A stretch of DNA of 33,005 nucleotides from a virus. A program made the translations under genes and the position numbers. Location: positions 1-33,005 of the IMG/VR virus record IMGVR_UViG_3300009034_000142, one strand, 5' to 3'. Below, piece by piece: positions 6,759-13,658 of this stretch; the first letter of the stretch is position 1, and every line of letters starts with the position of its first letter. The notes beneath the pieces were generated by a model that was not told the origin of the DNA, ran no database searches, and worked only from the letters and a program-made list of their open reading frames with translations.

Positions 6759-7162
6759 CTTTCATAGAAAGATATCTGGAGTCGGTCCATCCTGCCAAGA
6801 TAGGGATATCCTTTCTTTTTATAATAGTGGGTGTGTTGGCCATGCTTGTGGAGATTGGGATACCCATGAGATTGAAAGAGCTTGTTATGTGGCAGGGCTG
6901 TATAGGCCTTGTGCTGATATTATTGGGTAATAGTTGTATTGTTTACCACCTTCTCCAGTGGAGGGGTCTTGATTTACCATTTCCATTATCTAAGGGAGAA
7001 CACTTCGGGGGACATGAATATTATGGGGGGATACTATCTGTAATTGGGGCTGCCATCATATCGGGACAATATATTGGATTGGGTATTATTTTATTGGGTT
7101 TTGTCTTAGGATTTAGAAGGGGATGGAATTTTGGCTCAATGGAGAAAAGGATATTAGAATGA
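6755..7162 (+). CDS. Integral membrane protein, about four spans
   Basis: A 135-residue hydrophobic protein with segments near residues 15-35, 45-68, 88-106 and 107-120. Rich in Gly and Ile, with no catalytic motif. It lies between a one-span peptide and a SleB-like hydrolase, all overlapping by 4 bases, so the three may act together at the envelope. Family unknown. Confidence 0.55.
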   Translation: MTFIERYLESVHPAKIGISFLFIIVGVLAMLVEIGIPMRLKELVMWQGCIGLVLILLGNSCIVYHLLQWRGLDLPFPLSKGEHFGGHEYYGGILSVIGAAIISGQYIGLGIILLGFVLGFRRGWNFGSMEKRILE

Positions 7163-7566
7163 TCAACAACATGTCTGTACCATTATTACTTACTCTTTTC
7201 CTCTGGCATACCTGTAGAGACGAGCCCGTAGAAGCACAAATCGCGATGGCCAATATGATCAAGAATAGAATCGGTCATTATGGTAATGATGCTATATGGA
7301 GACATGAATTAATTAAGGCTTTCAAGGAATTTAGCATTAAAGAAGTATCGGAACTGCCCAGAAATACGGATGGTCTTTTAAATCAACTTACATGGGTTGC
7401 CAATGGGGTTCTTTATAAGCTCTTATTGGACAACACCAACGGTGCTTTGTACTGTCTTACCGGAAAGGAATACTATGGCAAAGTTGATCATCCTTCATGG
7501 GCTAGGGTAGGTAATATGAAGGGTGCTTATAAGAATTTGGTATTTTTTGGAGGGGAAGATGGATAA
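7159..7566 (+). CDS. SleB/CwlJ-like cell wall hydrolase (Hydrolase_2)
   Basis: The 135-residue product aligns by eye with SleB-type hydrolases: RDEPVEAQIAMANMIKNRI near the N-terminus, then GALYCLTGKEYYGK and SWARVG. These enzymes cleave peptidoglycan glycan strands. In typical members the first motif reads GEARGEP; here it is HTCRDEP, so the first glutamate, expected to be catalytic, is replaced by threonine. The protein may be inactive or use another acid. ATG 7159 overlaps the previous stop; a longer ATG at 7123 is less likely. Confidence 0.6.
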   Translation: MINNMSVPLLLTLFLWHTCRDEPVEAQIAMANMIKNRIGHYGNDAIWRHELIKAFKEFSIKEVSELPRNTDGLLNQLTWVANGVLYKLLLDNTNGALYCLTGKEYYGKVDHPSWARVGNMKGAYKNLVFFGGEDG

Positions 7567-7732
7567 GGGACATTGGTTTGCAGTGGGTATTATAATCGGT
7601 GTCATTCTTATGGCACTTATTATTACTTGTAGTCATGACAATAATACGGTGAGAGTAATAACAGACGATAACATAGCCATAGTCAAATGGGATGATACAC
7701 TTTATAAGCTTGAAAAGCTGGCAGGGGATTAA
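7559..7732 (+). CDS. Small single-span membrane protein
   Basis: A 57-residue product with one hydrophobic segment (about residues 6-23, ending ITCS) and a polar C-terminal half. GGAGGGG directly precedes the ATG at 7559, which overlaps the SleB-like stop. It belongs to the same membrane-associated cluster. The segment could be a lipoprotein-like or signal anchor, but no proper lipobox is present. Confidence 0.5.
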   Translation: MDKGHWFAVGIIIGVILMALIITCSHDNNTVRVITDDNIAIVKWDDTLYKLEKLAGD

Positions 7733-7746
7733 GAAGGGGAAGGTAA

Positions 7747-8028
7747 ATGGATTTAAAACAAGCTTCAATAGAAGAGCTAAAGGCAGAACTGGAAAGAAAA
7801 CAGAAAGAGAAATTAAAACCTCCTGAGCAATTAGAAAAAGTTAGTTTAGGATCCCTACGAAAGATTTGTGAGGACTATATTAATTTCGTTGCTACTGATG
7901 ATTACCATGAGGATGATGAATGGCTCAAAATAGATTTCGGCAACGATTACGAACGTTACATTTACGAAACTGCACTAGAAACCTTTTATGGCCCAGAAAT
8001 CTGGGATTTTATTAACAAGGAGAAATGA
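7747..8028 (+). CDS. Hypothetical acidic protein
   Basis: A 93-residue protein with an N-terminal helix (SIEELKAELERKQKEK) and an acidic aromatic-rich C-terminal half (DDYHEDDEWLKIDFGNDYERYIYE). AAGGGGAAGG lies upstream of the ATG. The stop overlaps the next start by 4 bases. No family recognised. Confidence 0.55.
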   Translation: MDLKQASIEELKAELERKQKEKLKPPEQLEKVSLGSLRKICEDYINFVATDDYHEDDEWLKIDFGNDYERYIYETALETFYGPEIWDFINKEK

Positions 8029-8747
8029 ATCGAACAAAAATAGAATGGACTAATTACACATGGTCCCCCATTGTGGGCTGCTATGGACCCAGTGGTTCAA
8101 AAGAACATCCAAATTGCTGTTCATACTGCTATGCCAAAGCCATCGCCAGACGCTTCGGCAAAACCGATGCAGAGCGTAATTTCGAACCCACATTCTATCT
8201 CGAGCGCATAAAGGAGCCCTACAAACTGAAAAAACCTTCTAAGATTTTTGTCTGTTCAATGTCGGATATGTTCGGTGACTGGGTGCCAGGGTATTGGGTA
8301 ACTGAGATTCTGTGGGTTATTTTAGAGAATCCACAGCATATTTTTCAGATATTGACTAAAAATCCCAAGGGTTTGATTCACGACTTTTGGCCATTTCCGA
8401 AAAATCTTTGGGTAGGCATAACAGCAGACACCAGAAAACATTATGAAGAATTCTATCCTTTATTATTCACATCCACCCCCAGAACAAAATTTATTTCCTT
8501 CGAACCCCTATTGGAGGATATGCCCCATCCTTTGGATTTGAGACGAATTAATTGGGTGATTATCGGATCAAAAACGGGTCCGAAACCCCTCATTCCATAC
8601 CCAGCAATGGTGGAAAATATCATTGATCAGGCGATAGAATACAATATCCCAGTTTTCTTAAAAGACAATTTAGGCAATGTCCGCCTTGCAATGCAGGATA
8701 AATATAATAGAGAGTTTAGGGAGTTTCCATGTGCGGAAAATAGATAA
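8025..8747 (+). CDS. Gp37/Gp68 family (DUF5131) radical SAM-like protein
   Basis: The 240-residue product opens with KIEWTNYTWSPIVGC and SYCYAKAIARRF, the hallmark of the phage Gp37/Gp68 family, with C19, C31/C32 and C35 as cluster ligands, and continues with KIFVCSMSDMFG, ILTKNP and the IIGSKTG segment. The family is thought to belong to radical SAM enzymes, but its reaction is unknown. It is one of two radical-SAM-type proteins here (the other at 1187). Overlaps both neighbours. Confidence 0.85.
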   Translation: MNRTKIEWTNYTWSPIVGCYGPSGSKEHPNCCSYCYAKAIARRFGKTDAERNFEPTFYLERIKEPYKLKKPSKIFVCSMSDMFGDWVPGYWVTEILWVILENPQHIFQILTKNPKGLIHDFWPFPKNLWVGITADTRKHYEEFYPLLFTSTPRTKFISFEPLLEDMPHPLDLRRINWVIIGSKTGPKPLIPYPAMVENIIDQAIEYNIPVFLKDNLGNVRLAMQDKYNREFREFPCAENR

Positions 8748-9072
8748 GATTTATTTGGATATTCTTAGTCGGCTAAAAAATCCCAAAACTAAAATTGAAT
8801 GGAAATGGCTACAGGGATGTGAAGGTGAGGTTGAAGAGGCAGGCAATGATAAATTTGATAAAATATTTATCACCCCAGGATTGATTATAAGGGTACTTAT
8901 CCATGAAGCATTACATTTAGAGTTTCCCGAGTGGAGCGAAGAACAGGTTTTATATTATGAACGCAAATTAATGAGCCGCCTAATTCTTCGGCGTAGGAAT
9001 GCCCTATTTCAAGAAGCATGGAAAAAAATAAAAGTTTTTGGTGGGGCTGGAAGAACCAGAAGCATGATGTGA
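8731..9072 (+). CDS. Small HExxH putative zinc metallopeptidase
   Basis: The 113-residue product contains RVLIHEALHLEFPEWSEEQV: H58, E59 and H62 form an HExxH zinc motif, with E70 or E71 as a possible third ligand. GTG 8731 has GGGAG upstream and overlaps the previous gene by 17 bases; an upstream ATG at 8677 would overlap more. Its last codons lie in the first copy of the repeated 54-nt motif (9047-9100). Function unknown; small zincins in phages may act on host factors. Confidence 0.6.
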   Translation: MRKIDKIYLDILSRLKNPKTKIEWKWLQGCEGEVEEAGNDKFDKIFITPGLIIRVLIHEALHLEFPEWSEEQVLYYERKLMSRLILRRRNALFQEAWKKIKVFGGAGRTRSMM

Positions 9073-9100
9073 GGAACCAAATTTCTTATGTCCAGCCCCC
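9043..9100 (+). ncRNA. Copy A of a two-copy 54-nt conserved motif
   Basis: GGGGCTGGA (9043-9051) pairs perfectly with TCCAGCCCC (9091-9099). Between them are the conserved blocks AGAACCA, GATGTGA and GAACCA, separated by variable 7- and 8-nt stretches. Positions 9047-9100 match 15877-15930 at 44 of 54 bases without gaps. The shared blocks are read in different frames by the overlapping genes, so conservation acts on RNA or DNA, not protein. It ends 12 bases before the next ATG, which has no ribosome site of its own. Riboswitch, protein-binding RNA or a small mobile repeat are options. Confidence 0.55.
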
Positions 9101-9112
9101 GGGATTTTTCCA

Positions 9113-9499
9113 ATGAGCGGATTACGAGGCTACGATTTAACTATTAAGGACGTTATAGACATCCTTTGTCATTATAATATGAAGCACTGTGAGTTCCCCT
9201 TGTCCTTTATTTTAGAAAACCATCCAGATTTCGAAAATGAGTATTTTGGTGGTTGTGCCATAGATGATAAGAAGACAATTTATATAAATTCGGATAGCTC
9301 CCTAATAACTAGAAGAAAGGCTATCATACACGAACTTTACCATGCCTATGCCTATTTAACAGCAAAACACGATTTGTATTCTTTTAAAAAAATGGAACAA
9401 GATACCAAGAAGGCAACGGAGAGGTTTTATAAGAAGCTATATTCTAATGCCAATAAAACTAACAAAAAGTTAGTTAATAAAATAGGAGGTGTGTCATGA
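9113..9499 (+). CDS. ImmA/IrrE-like HExxH metallopeptidase
   Basis: The 128-residue protein has KAIIHELYHAYAY, with H73, E74 and H77 as the zinc/catalytic motif, followed about 25 residues later by ATERFYKKL, resembling the third-ligand helix of ImmA/IrrE (DUF955) peptidases. These cleave repressors or stress regulators in known cases. The start ATG lies right after the repeated motif and has no Shine-Dalgarno sequence. Next to another HExxH gene and a serine protease gene. Confidence 0.6.
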   Translation: MSGLRGYDLTIKDVIDILCHYNMKHCEFPLSFILENHPDFENEYFGGCAIDDKKTIYINSDSSLITRRKAIIHELYHAYAYLTAKHDLYSFKKMEQDTKKATERFYKKLYSNANKTNKKLVNKIGGVS

Positions 9500-10326
9500 C
9501 ACTAGACGAGGAGATCAAAGAAAAACATCAAAAAATGCTCTATACCGTTGTTCGTGTTAGAGCCAAGGAAGCCGGTGGTTCGGGAACTATAATCTATTCC
9601 GAATCAGATCCGAGGGAGGAAGATGCCTTTGAAACCTTTGTCCTGACCAACCACCATGTCATTGAGAAGAATATCGAACAGGGCAAGGAGTGGAATCCTC
9701 TCTTACAAAAAGATGAGAAAAGGGATGTCTTTTCCTTGGTTATGGTGGAACCCTTCAATTACAAGTATGTATCGGAGTGTATTGGTACGAAGGGGGGGGT
9801 GCAGGCGGATATAGTTGCATACAATAGGCGGATGGATCTTGCACTTCTTAGGTTGAGGGATATCGAAAAATACAGGTATGTGGCTAAGATGTTAGCAAAA
9901 AACAAGATTAGAGAACTTAAGCGGTTCGTAAGGACCTATGCTGTGGGTGCTACCCTTGGCCACCCTCCATTGGCAACGCCAGGGGAGATTACTGGTCTTG
10001 AGGATGAAATTGATAACTATATTTATTTTTGCCAATCGGCCCCTACAAGTTTTGGAAATTCTGGTGGAGCTACCTTCCGTGCTGATACCATGGAGTTTAT
10101 CGGTATTCCTTCCCGGATCAGTGTTATAGGTTGGGGTAGTCCTATTGACTTCATGTCGTATTTCATTCCCATGCCAACCATCTACAAGTTCTTTGACATG
10201 AATTATTACCAGTTTCTCTACGACAAGAAATACGATTCCGTCAAATGCGAGCAATTGAGGGAGGAAGCTAGGGAGGAAGCTAAACACGAAAAAGAGACCA
10301 GGGCACTAAAAGAAGAAGAAGATTAA
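9496..10326 (+). CDS. Trypsin-like serine protease
   Basis: The 276-residue protein shows a complete catalytic triad: H54 in LTNHHVIEK, D114 in RRMDLALLRL and S189 in SFGNSGGATF, typical of the chymotrypsin/HtrA fold. No signal peptide or PDZ domain is present; the C-terminal 30 residues are a charged helix (EEAREEAKHEKE). ATG overlaps the previous stop behind GGAGG. It probably acts in the host cytoplasm; the target is unknown. It is not near the head genes, so it is unlikely to be the prohead protease. Confidence 0.8.
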   Translation: MTLDEEIKEKHQKMLYTVVRVRAKEAGGSGTIIYSESDPREEDAFETFVLTNHHVIEKNIEQGKEWNPLLQKDEKRDVFSLVMVEPFNYKYVSECIGTKGGVQADIVAYNRRMDLALLRLRDIEKYRYVAKMLAKNKIRELKRFVRTYAVGATLGHPPLATPGEITGLEDEIDNYIYFCQSAPTSFGNSGGATFRADTMEFIGIPSRISVIGWGSPIDFMSYFIPMPTIYKFFDMNYYQFLYDKKYDSVKCEQLREEAREEAKHEKETRALKEEED

Positions 10327-10802
10327 TGGCCGTCAAATCCGATAGTCTCATTATGGTGGTGAGTAATCAATTGTATAGGTATGTCCCCATTTATCATATG
10401 GCACCAAATTATGAAATTCTGTGTTATTCCAACGGGTATACTGAGATAGTTCGAATAAACAAGAACGAAACATATTATTCCATTAAGCTGGTTGGGATAC
10501 TTGTTAGTCGCTGTCATGGGGATAAATGCAAGGTTAATGAGATCTGGGGAACGGAAAATCAGTTAATGGCTGAGGCTGTTTTTGTTGGTGATTCTGATAT
10601 GTGGACCATCTTATGGAAACCAATTTCGGACTTGCATGTAGGAAAACATTTAGTGCTTTGTAATTTTAATGAAAATGGTTTTACGGGACTTGAACATGGG
10701 CGGATTGATGTGTTGGGAGAAGCATATGGGACTTACGATGCCTGCCATATTCAGGTTGATAAGCCTTGGGCATATGTGGTGAATGATTTTTTAGTGGTTT
10801 GA
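10326..10802 (+). CDS. Hypothetical beta-rich protein
   Basis: A 158-residue protein whose alternating hydrophobic pattern and many Gly/Tyr suggest beta strands. ATG overlaps the protease stop (TAATG), so it may be a partner, substrate or inhibitor of that protease. No motif or family recognised. Confidence 0.5.
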   Translation: MAVKSDSLIMVVSNQLYRYVPIYHMAPNYEILCYSNGYTEIVRINKNETYYSIKLVGILVSRCHGDKCKVNEIWGTENQLMAEAVFVGDSDMWTILWKPISDLHVGKHLVLCNFNENGFTGLEHGRIDVLGEAYGTYDACHIQVDKPWAYVVNDFLVV

Positions 10803-10817
10803 TAGGAGGAGGCTGTT

Positions 10818-10988
10818 ATGAAATTTGTCAAAACCCCGAGGGGAGATCTTAAGGAGGTACTCTATTTATATGTCAGGAACAGGCCACAGCTCTGGGTTGT
10901 GGTTGAGGAAAACAGGGATTTTGCCGAATATCCCCTATATAAATGCAAGCGTGTAAAAAGCGACATACCCGAAACCAAGGAGGTTTAA
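10818..10988 (+). CDS. Small basic hypothetical protein
   Basis: A 56-residue frame (MKFVKTPRGDLKEV...) with a very good AGGAGGAGG ribosome site 5-6 bases before the ATG; its stop abuts the next ATG directly. Probably a small beta-rich protein. No family recognised. Confidence 0.55.
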   Translation: MKFVKTPRGDLKEVLYLYVRNRPQLWVVVEENRDFAEYPLYKCKRVKSDIPETKEV

Positions 10989-11297
10989 ATGGAAACAGGT
11001 AATGTAGAAATTTTGAATTGCAGTATTGATTATAGCGATTATGGCCATGCCACTGGGGATAGCACTGGGCAAGTAACATATCATGTGGGTGATATTGTCT
11101 GGCCCTGGTACGAACAAAATATCTATTATCCGGTCTATCCCAACTGTTATACCTATGTCTATGGTACTTGCGAAAAATCCAAGATCGAACAGGCCTTCAA
11201 AGTGGTGCAGAAGTTGCTGGAGATGAAGATGATTAAAGAGCCTAAGAAAATCAAGGATTTTGTGGAAGTAGTCAATAAGATAGCCGAAGTTTTGTAA
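10989..11297 (+). CDS. Hypothetical protein with aromatic N-terminal half
   Basis: A 102-residue product. The first 60 residues are rich in Tyr, Trp and Cys (WPWYEQNIYYPVYPNCYTY); the last 40 form a lysine-rich helix. AAGGAGG precedes the ATG. Its stop overlaps the next start. No family recognised. Confidence 0.55.
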   Translation: METGNVEILNCSIDYSDYGHATGDSTGQVTYHVGDIVWPWYEQNIYYPVYPNCYTYVYGTCEKSKIEQAFKVVQKLLEMKMIKEPKKIKDFVEVVNKIAEVL

Positions 11298-11989
11298 TGA
11301 AGGTTTCTGCCATCAAATGCCCGATCTGTAAGGATATTGTTTTTTCGAGGGCTAGGCATGACTATAGATCCTGCACCTGTGGATACTGTGCTATTGATGG
11401 TGGCTTCAGTTATAAAAAAGTAAGTTGGGGGTCACCCGCCTCGCATGGTGGGGGAGAACCACCGATTGATCTGGACATTGAGGTTGATGCTACCCAACAA
11501 GAGCTTTTTGATGACTGGAATCACAGAAAAGATAAATACGGCTTGATACAGTTAAAAATATATATAGCCTCATCTTGGAAAAATTGGGAGATGGTTCGGG
11601 CAATAGCCTATTTTTTAGAAAAAAGAGGTTATCAAGTTGATGATTTTACTAATTCAGATAAGGGCAGATATGTATTTGATTATAGAGAAATAGGTAATAA
11701 GGATTCTTTCAACGCTATAACATTCTTAGAGGATATTCGTAGTCAGAGGGCGTTTAAGGAAGATAAGAAGTGGCTTGATTGGGCCAATACTTGTATTTTG
11801 GTTTTGCCAGCAGGCAGAAGTGCTCATCTTGAAGCTGGTTACATAAAAGGCAAGGGTGGGTATTTAATTATTTACCATATCGGGGGCTTCCCACAGGGCG
11901 AATTTGATGTGATGTATGGTTTTGCCGATGTATTAACTCCTAATATAGATTACTTGCCATATGCGTTGGAGAAAATAAGTAAGGAGTAG
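11297..11989 (+). CDS. Zinc-ribbon fused to nucleoside 2-deoxyribosyltransferase-like domain
   Basis: The 230-residue protein starts with a Cys cluster (C8, C11, C26, C28, C31) of a short zinc-ribbon type known from small phage proteins. From residue 88, KIYIASSWKNWEMVRAIAYFLEKRGYQV begins a Rossmann-like domain of the deoxyribosyltransferase/TIR-like superfamily; CILVLPAGRSAHLEAGYIKG places a candidate catalytic glutamate at E179. It is the second such domain in the window after the gene at 5083. The fusion is uncommon to my knowledge; substrate unknown. Confidence 0.6.
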   Translation: MKVSAIKCPICKDIVFSRARHDYRSCTCGYCAIDGGFSYKKVSWGSPASHGGGEPPIDLDIEVDATQQELFDDWNHRKDKYGLIQLKIYIASSWKNWEMVRAIAYFLEKRGYQVDDFTNSDKGRYVFDYREIGNKDSFNAITFLEDIRSQRAFKEDKKWLDWANTCILVLPAGRSAHLEAGYIKGKGGYLIIYHIGGFPQGEFDVMYGFADVLTPNIDYLPYALEKISKE

Positions 11990-11991
11990 TT

Positions 11992-13257
11992 ATGGCCAAA
12001 TGGGTTAGTACAGAACAGCTTAAAGACATCTTCAATTATACCCGAACCGACTCCGTGGTGAGATTTGCTAAAAACAAGAATGTCCAGAATAAAGTTATAA
12101 AAGGTATTATCCATTGGGACTTTGAGCAATTCAAAGAGGCATACGAGTCAAAAACTACTATCATTACTGGAGACTTTGAAAGAGACAAGGAAGTTATCAG
12201 GCTCAGGGACGAGAATAAGCAACTCAGAGCATTATATAAGAAGGTCCAGAGTAAGGAGGCTTTTCAAGATGAGATACTAAAAATTATAAAAAGCGATGTC
12301 CAAGCCCTTCCTCTGGCCCCCTGGAAAGAAGTGCCTATTTTAGAAAAAGGGGTAGATCCAGAAGAAGCTGTATTGTTTGTTAGTGATCTACATACAGCAG
12401 AGGTTGTTGATTATCAACAAATGGGTGGACTTAATCAATACAACTTCCAGCTTTTCCTAAAAAGGCTCCAATGGTTATCGGACAGCGTAAGGCATATATC
12501 AAGAACACATTTATCCAACTATAAGTTCGAAAAATTACATTTGTTATTGGGAGGAGACTTTGTGTGCGGAGACATCCATGATGAGCTAATAGAAACATCG
12601 GAAATGAATGTCATGGATGCATCTTTAGCTTGTGGTTTAATCATGGCCCAATTTATCCGAGAATTCTGTGCTGAATTCAAAAAGGTCGAAGTAGATGGGA
12701 TTGTGGGCAATCACGGCAGGATAAGAAAGCAGAAATATTATAAAAATAAATATGCGAATTGGGATTATGTGACATATCAAATTATTGGTGCTTTATTGAA
12801 GGATCAACCAAATGTGAAATTTAACTTTCCCAAATCCTTTTTTCTTATTAAGAAAATCAATGGATACAATTTCCTATTGTTGCATGGTGATGATATTAGA
12901 TCATGGATGGGTATCCCGTGGTATGGGGTTAATAGGATGGTGGCACAGTTGACTGAAATCTTGGCTAGTAGGTCTATATTTATTGATTATGTCTGTCTAG
13001 CCCATTTTCATAATACTGCCACATTGGATAAGTGTATTGGGGAAAAGATGATTAATGGTAGTTTTGTCGGTGGATCTGAATTTAGTTTGGGTAAAACATT
13101 CCAAACTTCTGATCCCAAACAACTTTTTTGGGGTGTCCACGAGAGGCAAGGCGTGACTTGGAGATTTCCCATAAATCTAAAATTCGGGGATACTAGAGTG
13201 AAGAATATTCGCTATATTTGGGATAGCAATATACCCATAGGGGAGCAGATGAGATGA
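11992..13257 (+). CDS. Calcineurin-like metallophosphoesterase
   Basis: The 421-residue product has the five-part metallophosphoesterase signature: SDLH (D132, H134), GGD (187-189), GNH (239-241), LLHGDD near 300 and AHFH near 340. The first 110 residues contain a possible helix-turn-helix and coiled coil, so it probably acts on nucleic acid. Family members include phage DNA repair or end-processing phosphoesterases. It lies two bases after the previous stop. Confidence 0.75.
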   Translation: MAKWVSTEQLKDIFNYTRTDSVVRFAKNKNVQNKVIKGIIHWDFEQFKEAYESKTTIITGDFERDKEVIRLRDENKQLRALYKKVQSKEAFQDEILKIIKSDVQALPLAPWKEVPILEKGVDPEEAVLFVSDLHTAEVVDYQQMGGLNQYNFQLFLKRLQWLSDSVRHISRTHLSNYKFEKLHLLLGGDFVCGDIHDELIETSEMNVMDASLACGLIMAQFIREFCAEFKKVEVDGIVGNHGRIRKQKYYKNKYANWDYVTYQIIGALLKDQPNVKFNFPKSFFLIKKINGYNFLLLHGDDIRSWMGIPWYGVNRMVAQLTEILASRSIFIDYVCLAHFHNTATLDKCIGEKMINGSFVGGSEFSLGKTFQTSDPKQLFWGVHERQGVTWRFPINLKFGDTRVKNIRYIWDSNIPIGEQMR

Positions 13258-13271
13258 AGGAGGGATAAGTC

Positions 13272-13463
13272 ATGAAACCAAAGACAGGGATTATGTGGAC
13301 AAATGAATCAAGAAGCCGAGGGTTTGAGGTTTTTATTGTTGATATGTGTACTGATGAGGCACATAAAGATTGCGTGCAAGAAAAGGAATGTATCTTTACT
13401 GGTGATGAGGATGGCCTTAAAAAGTGCAGGGCTTTCAAAGTAACCATAGAGGATGCAGGTTAG
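13272..13463 (+). CDS. Small Cys-containing hypothetical protein
   Basis: A 63-residue product with four cysteines (CTDEAHKDCVQEKEC and KKC), possibly metal-binding. AAGGAGGGA precedes the ATG by a good spacing. No family recognised. Confidence 0.5.
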   Translation: MKPKTGIMWTNESRSRGFEVFIVDMCTDEAHKDCVQEKECIFTGDEDGLKKCRAFKVTIEDAG

Positions 13464-13484
13464 TTTTGCCCCGGGTCTATACAA

Positions 13485-13658
13485 ATGGTTAGTTCAGATG
13501 ATTTTAGGGTAGGCGATACCGTAGCTCCTTTAAGCAAGAAAGGATGGTCCTATGGAAAGGTAATTAAAGTAAACCCAAGGACCGTGCTGATTCGAGTTGA
13601 GCATCCGGTAGGTGGCTTGATTAAAGAAAAGAAGGTGAGGTTAAGAAAAATTGGCTAA
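13485..13658 (+). CDS. Small SH3/KOW-like beta protein
   Basis: A 57-residue frame: FRVGDTVAPLSKKGWSYGKV resembles the first strands of a KOW/SH3-like barrel and the rest is basic. No ribosome site is evident and the start is uncertain. Its stop overlaps the TTG start of the next gene, which supports a coupled, real gene. Confidence 0.45.
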   Translation: MVSSDDFRVGDTVAPLSKKGWSYGKVIKVNPRTVLIRVEHPVGGLIKEKKVRLRKIG

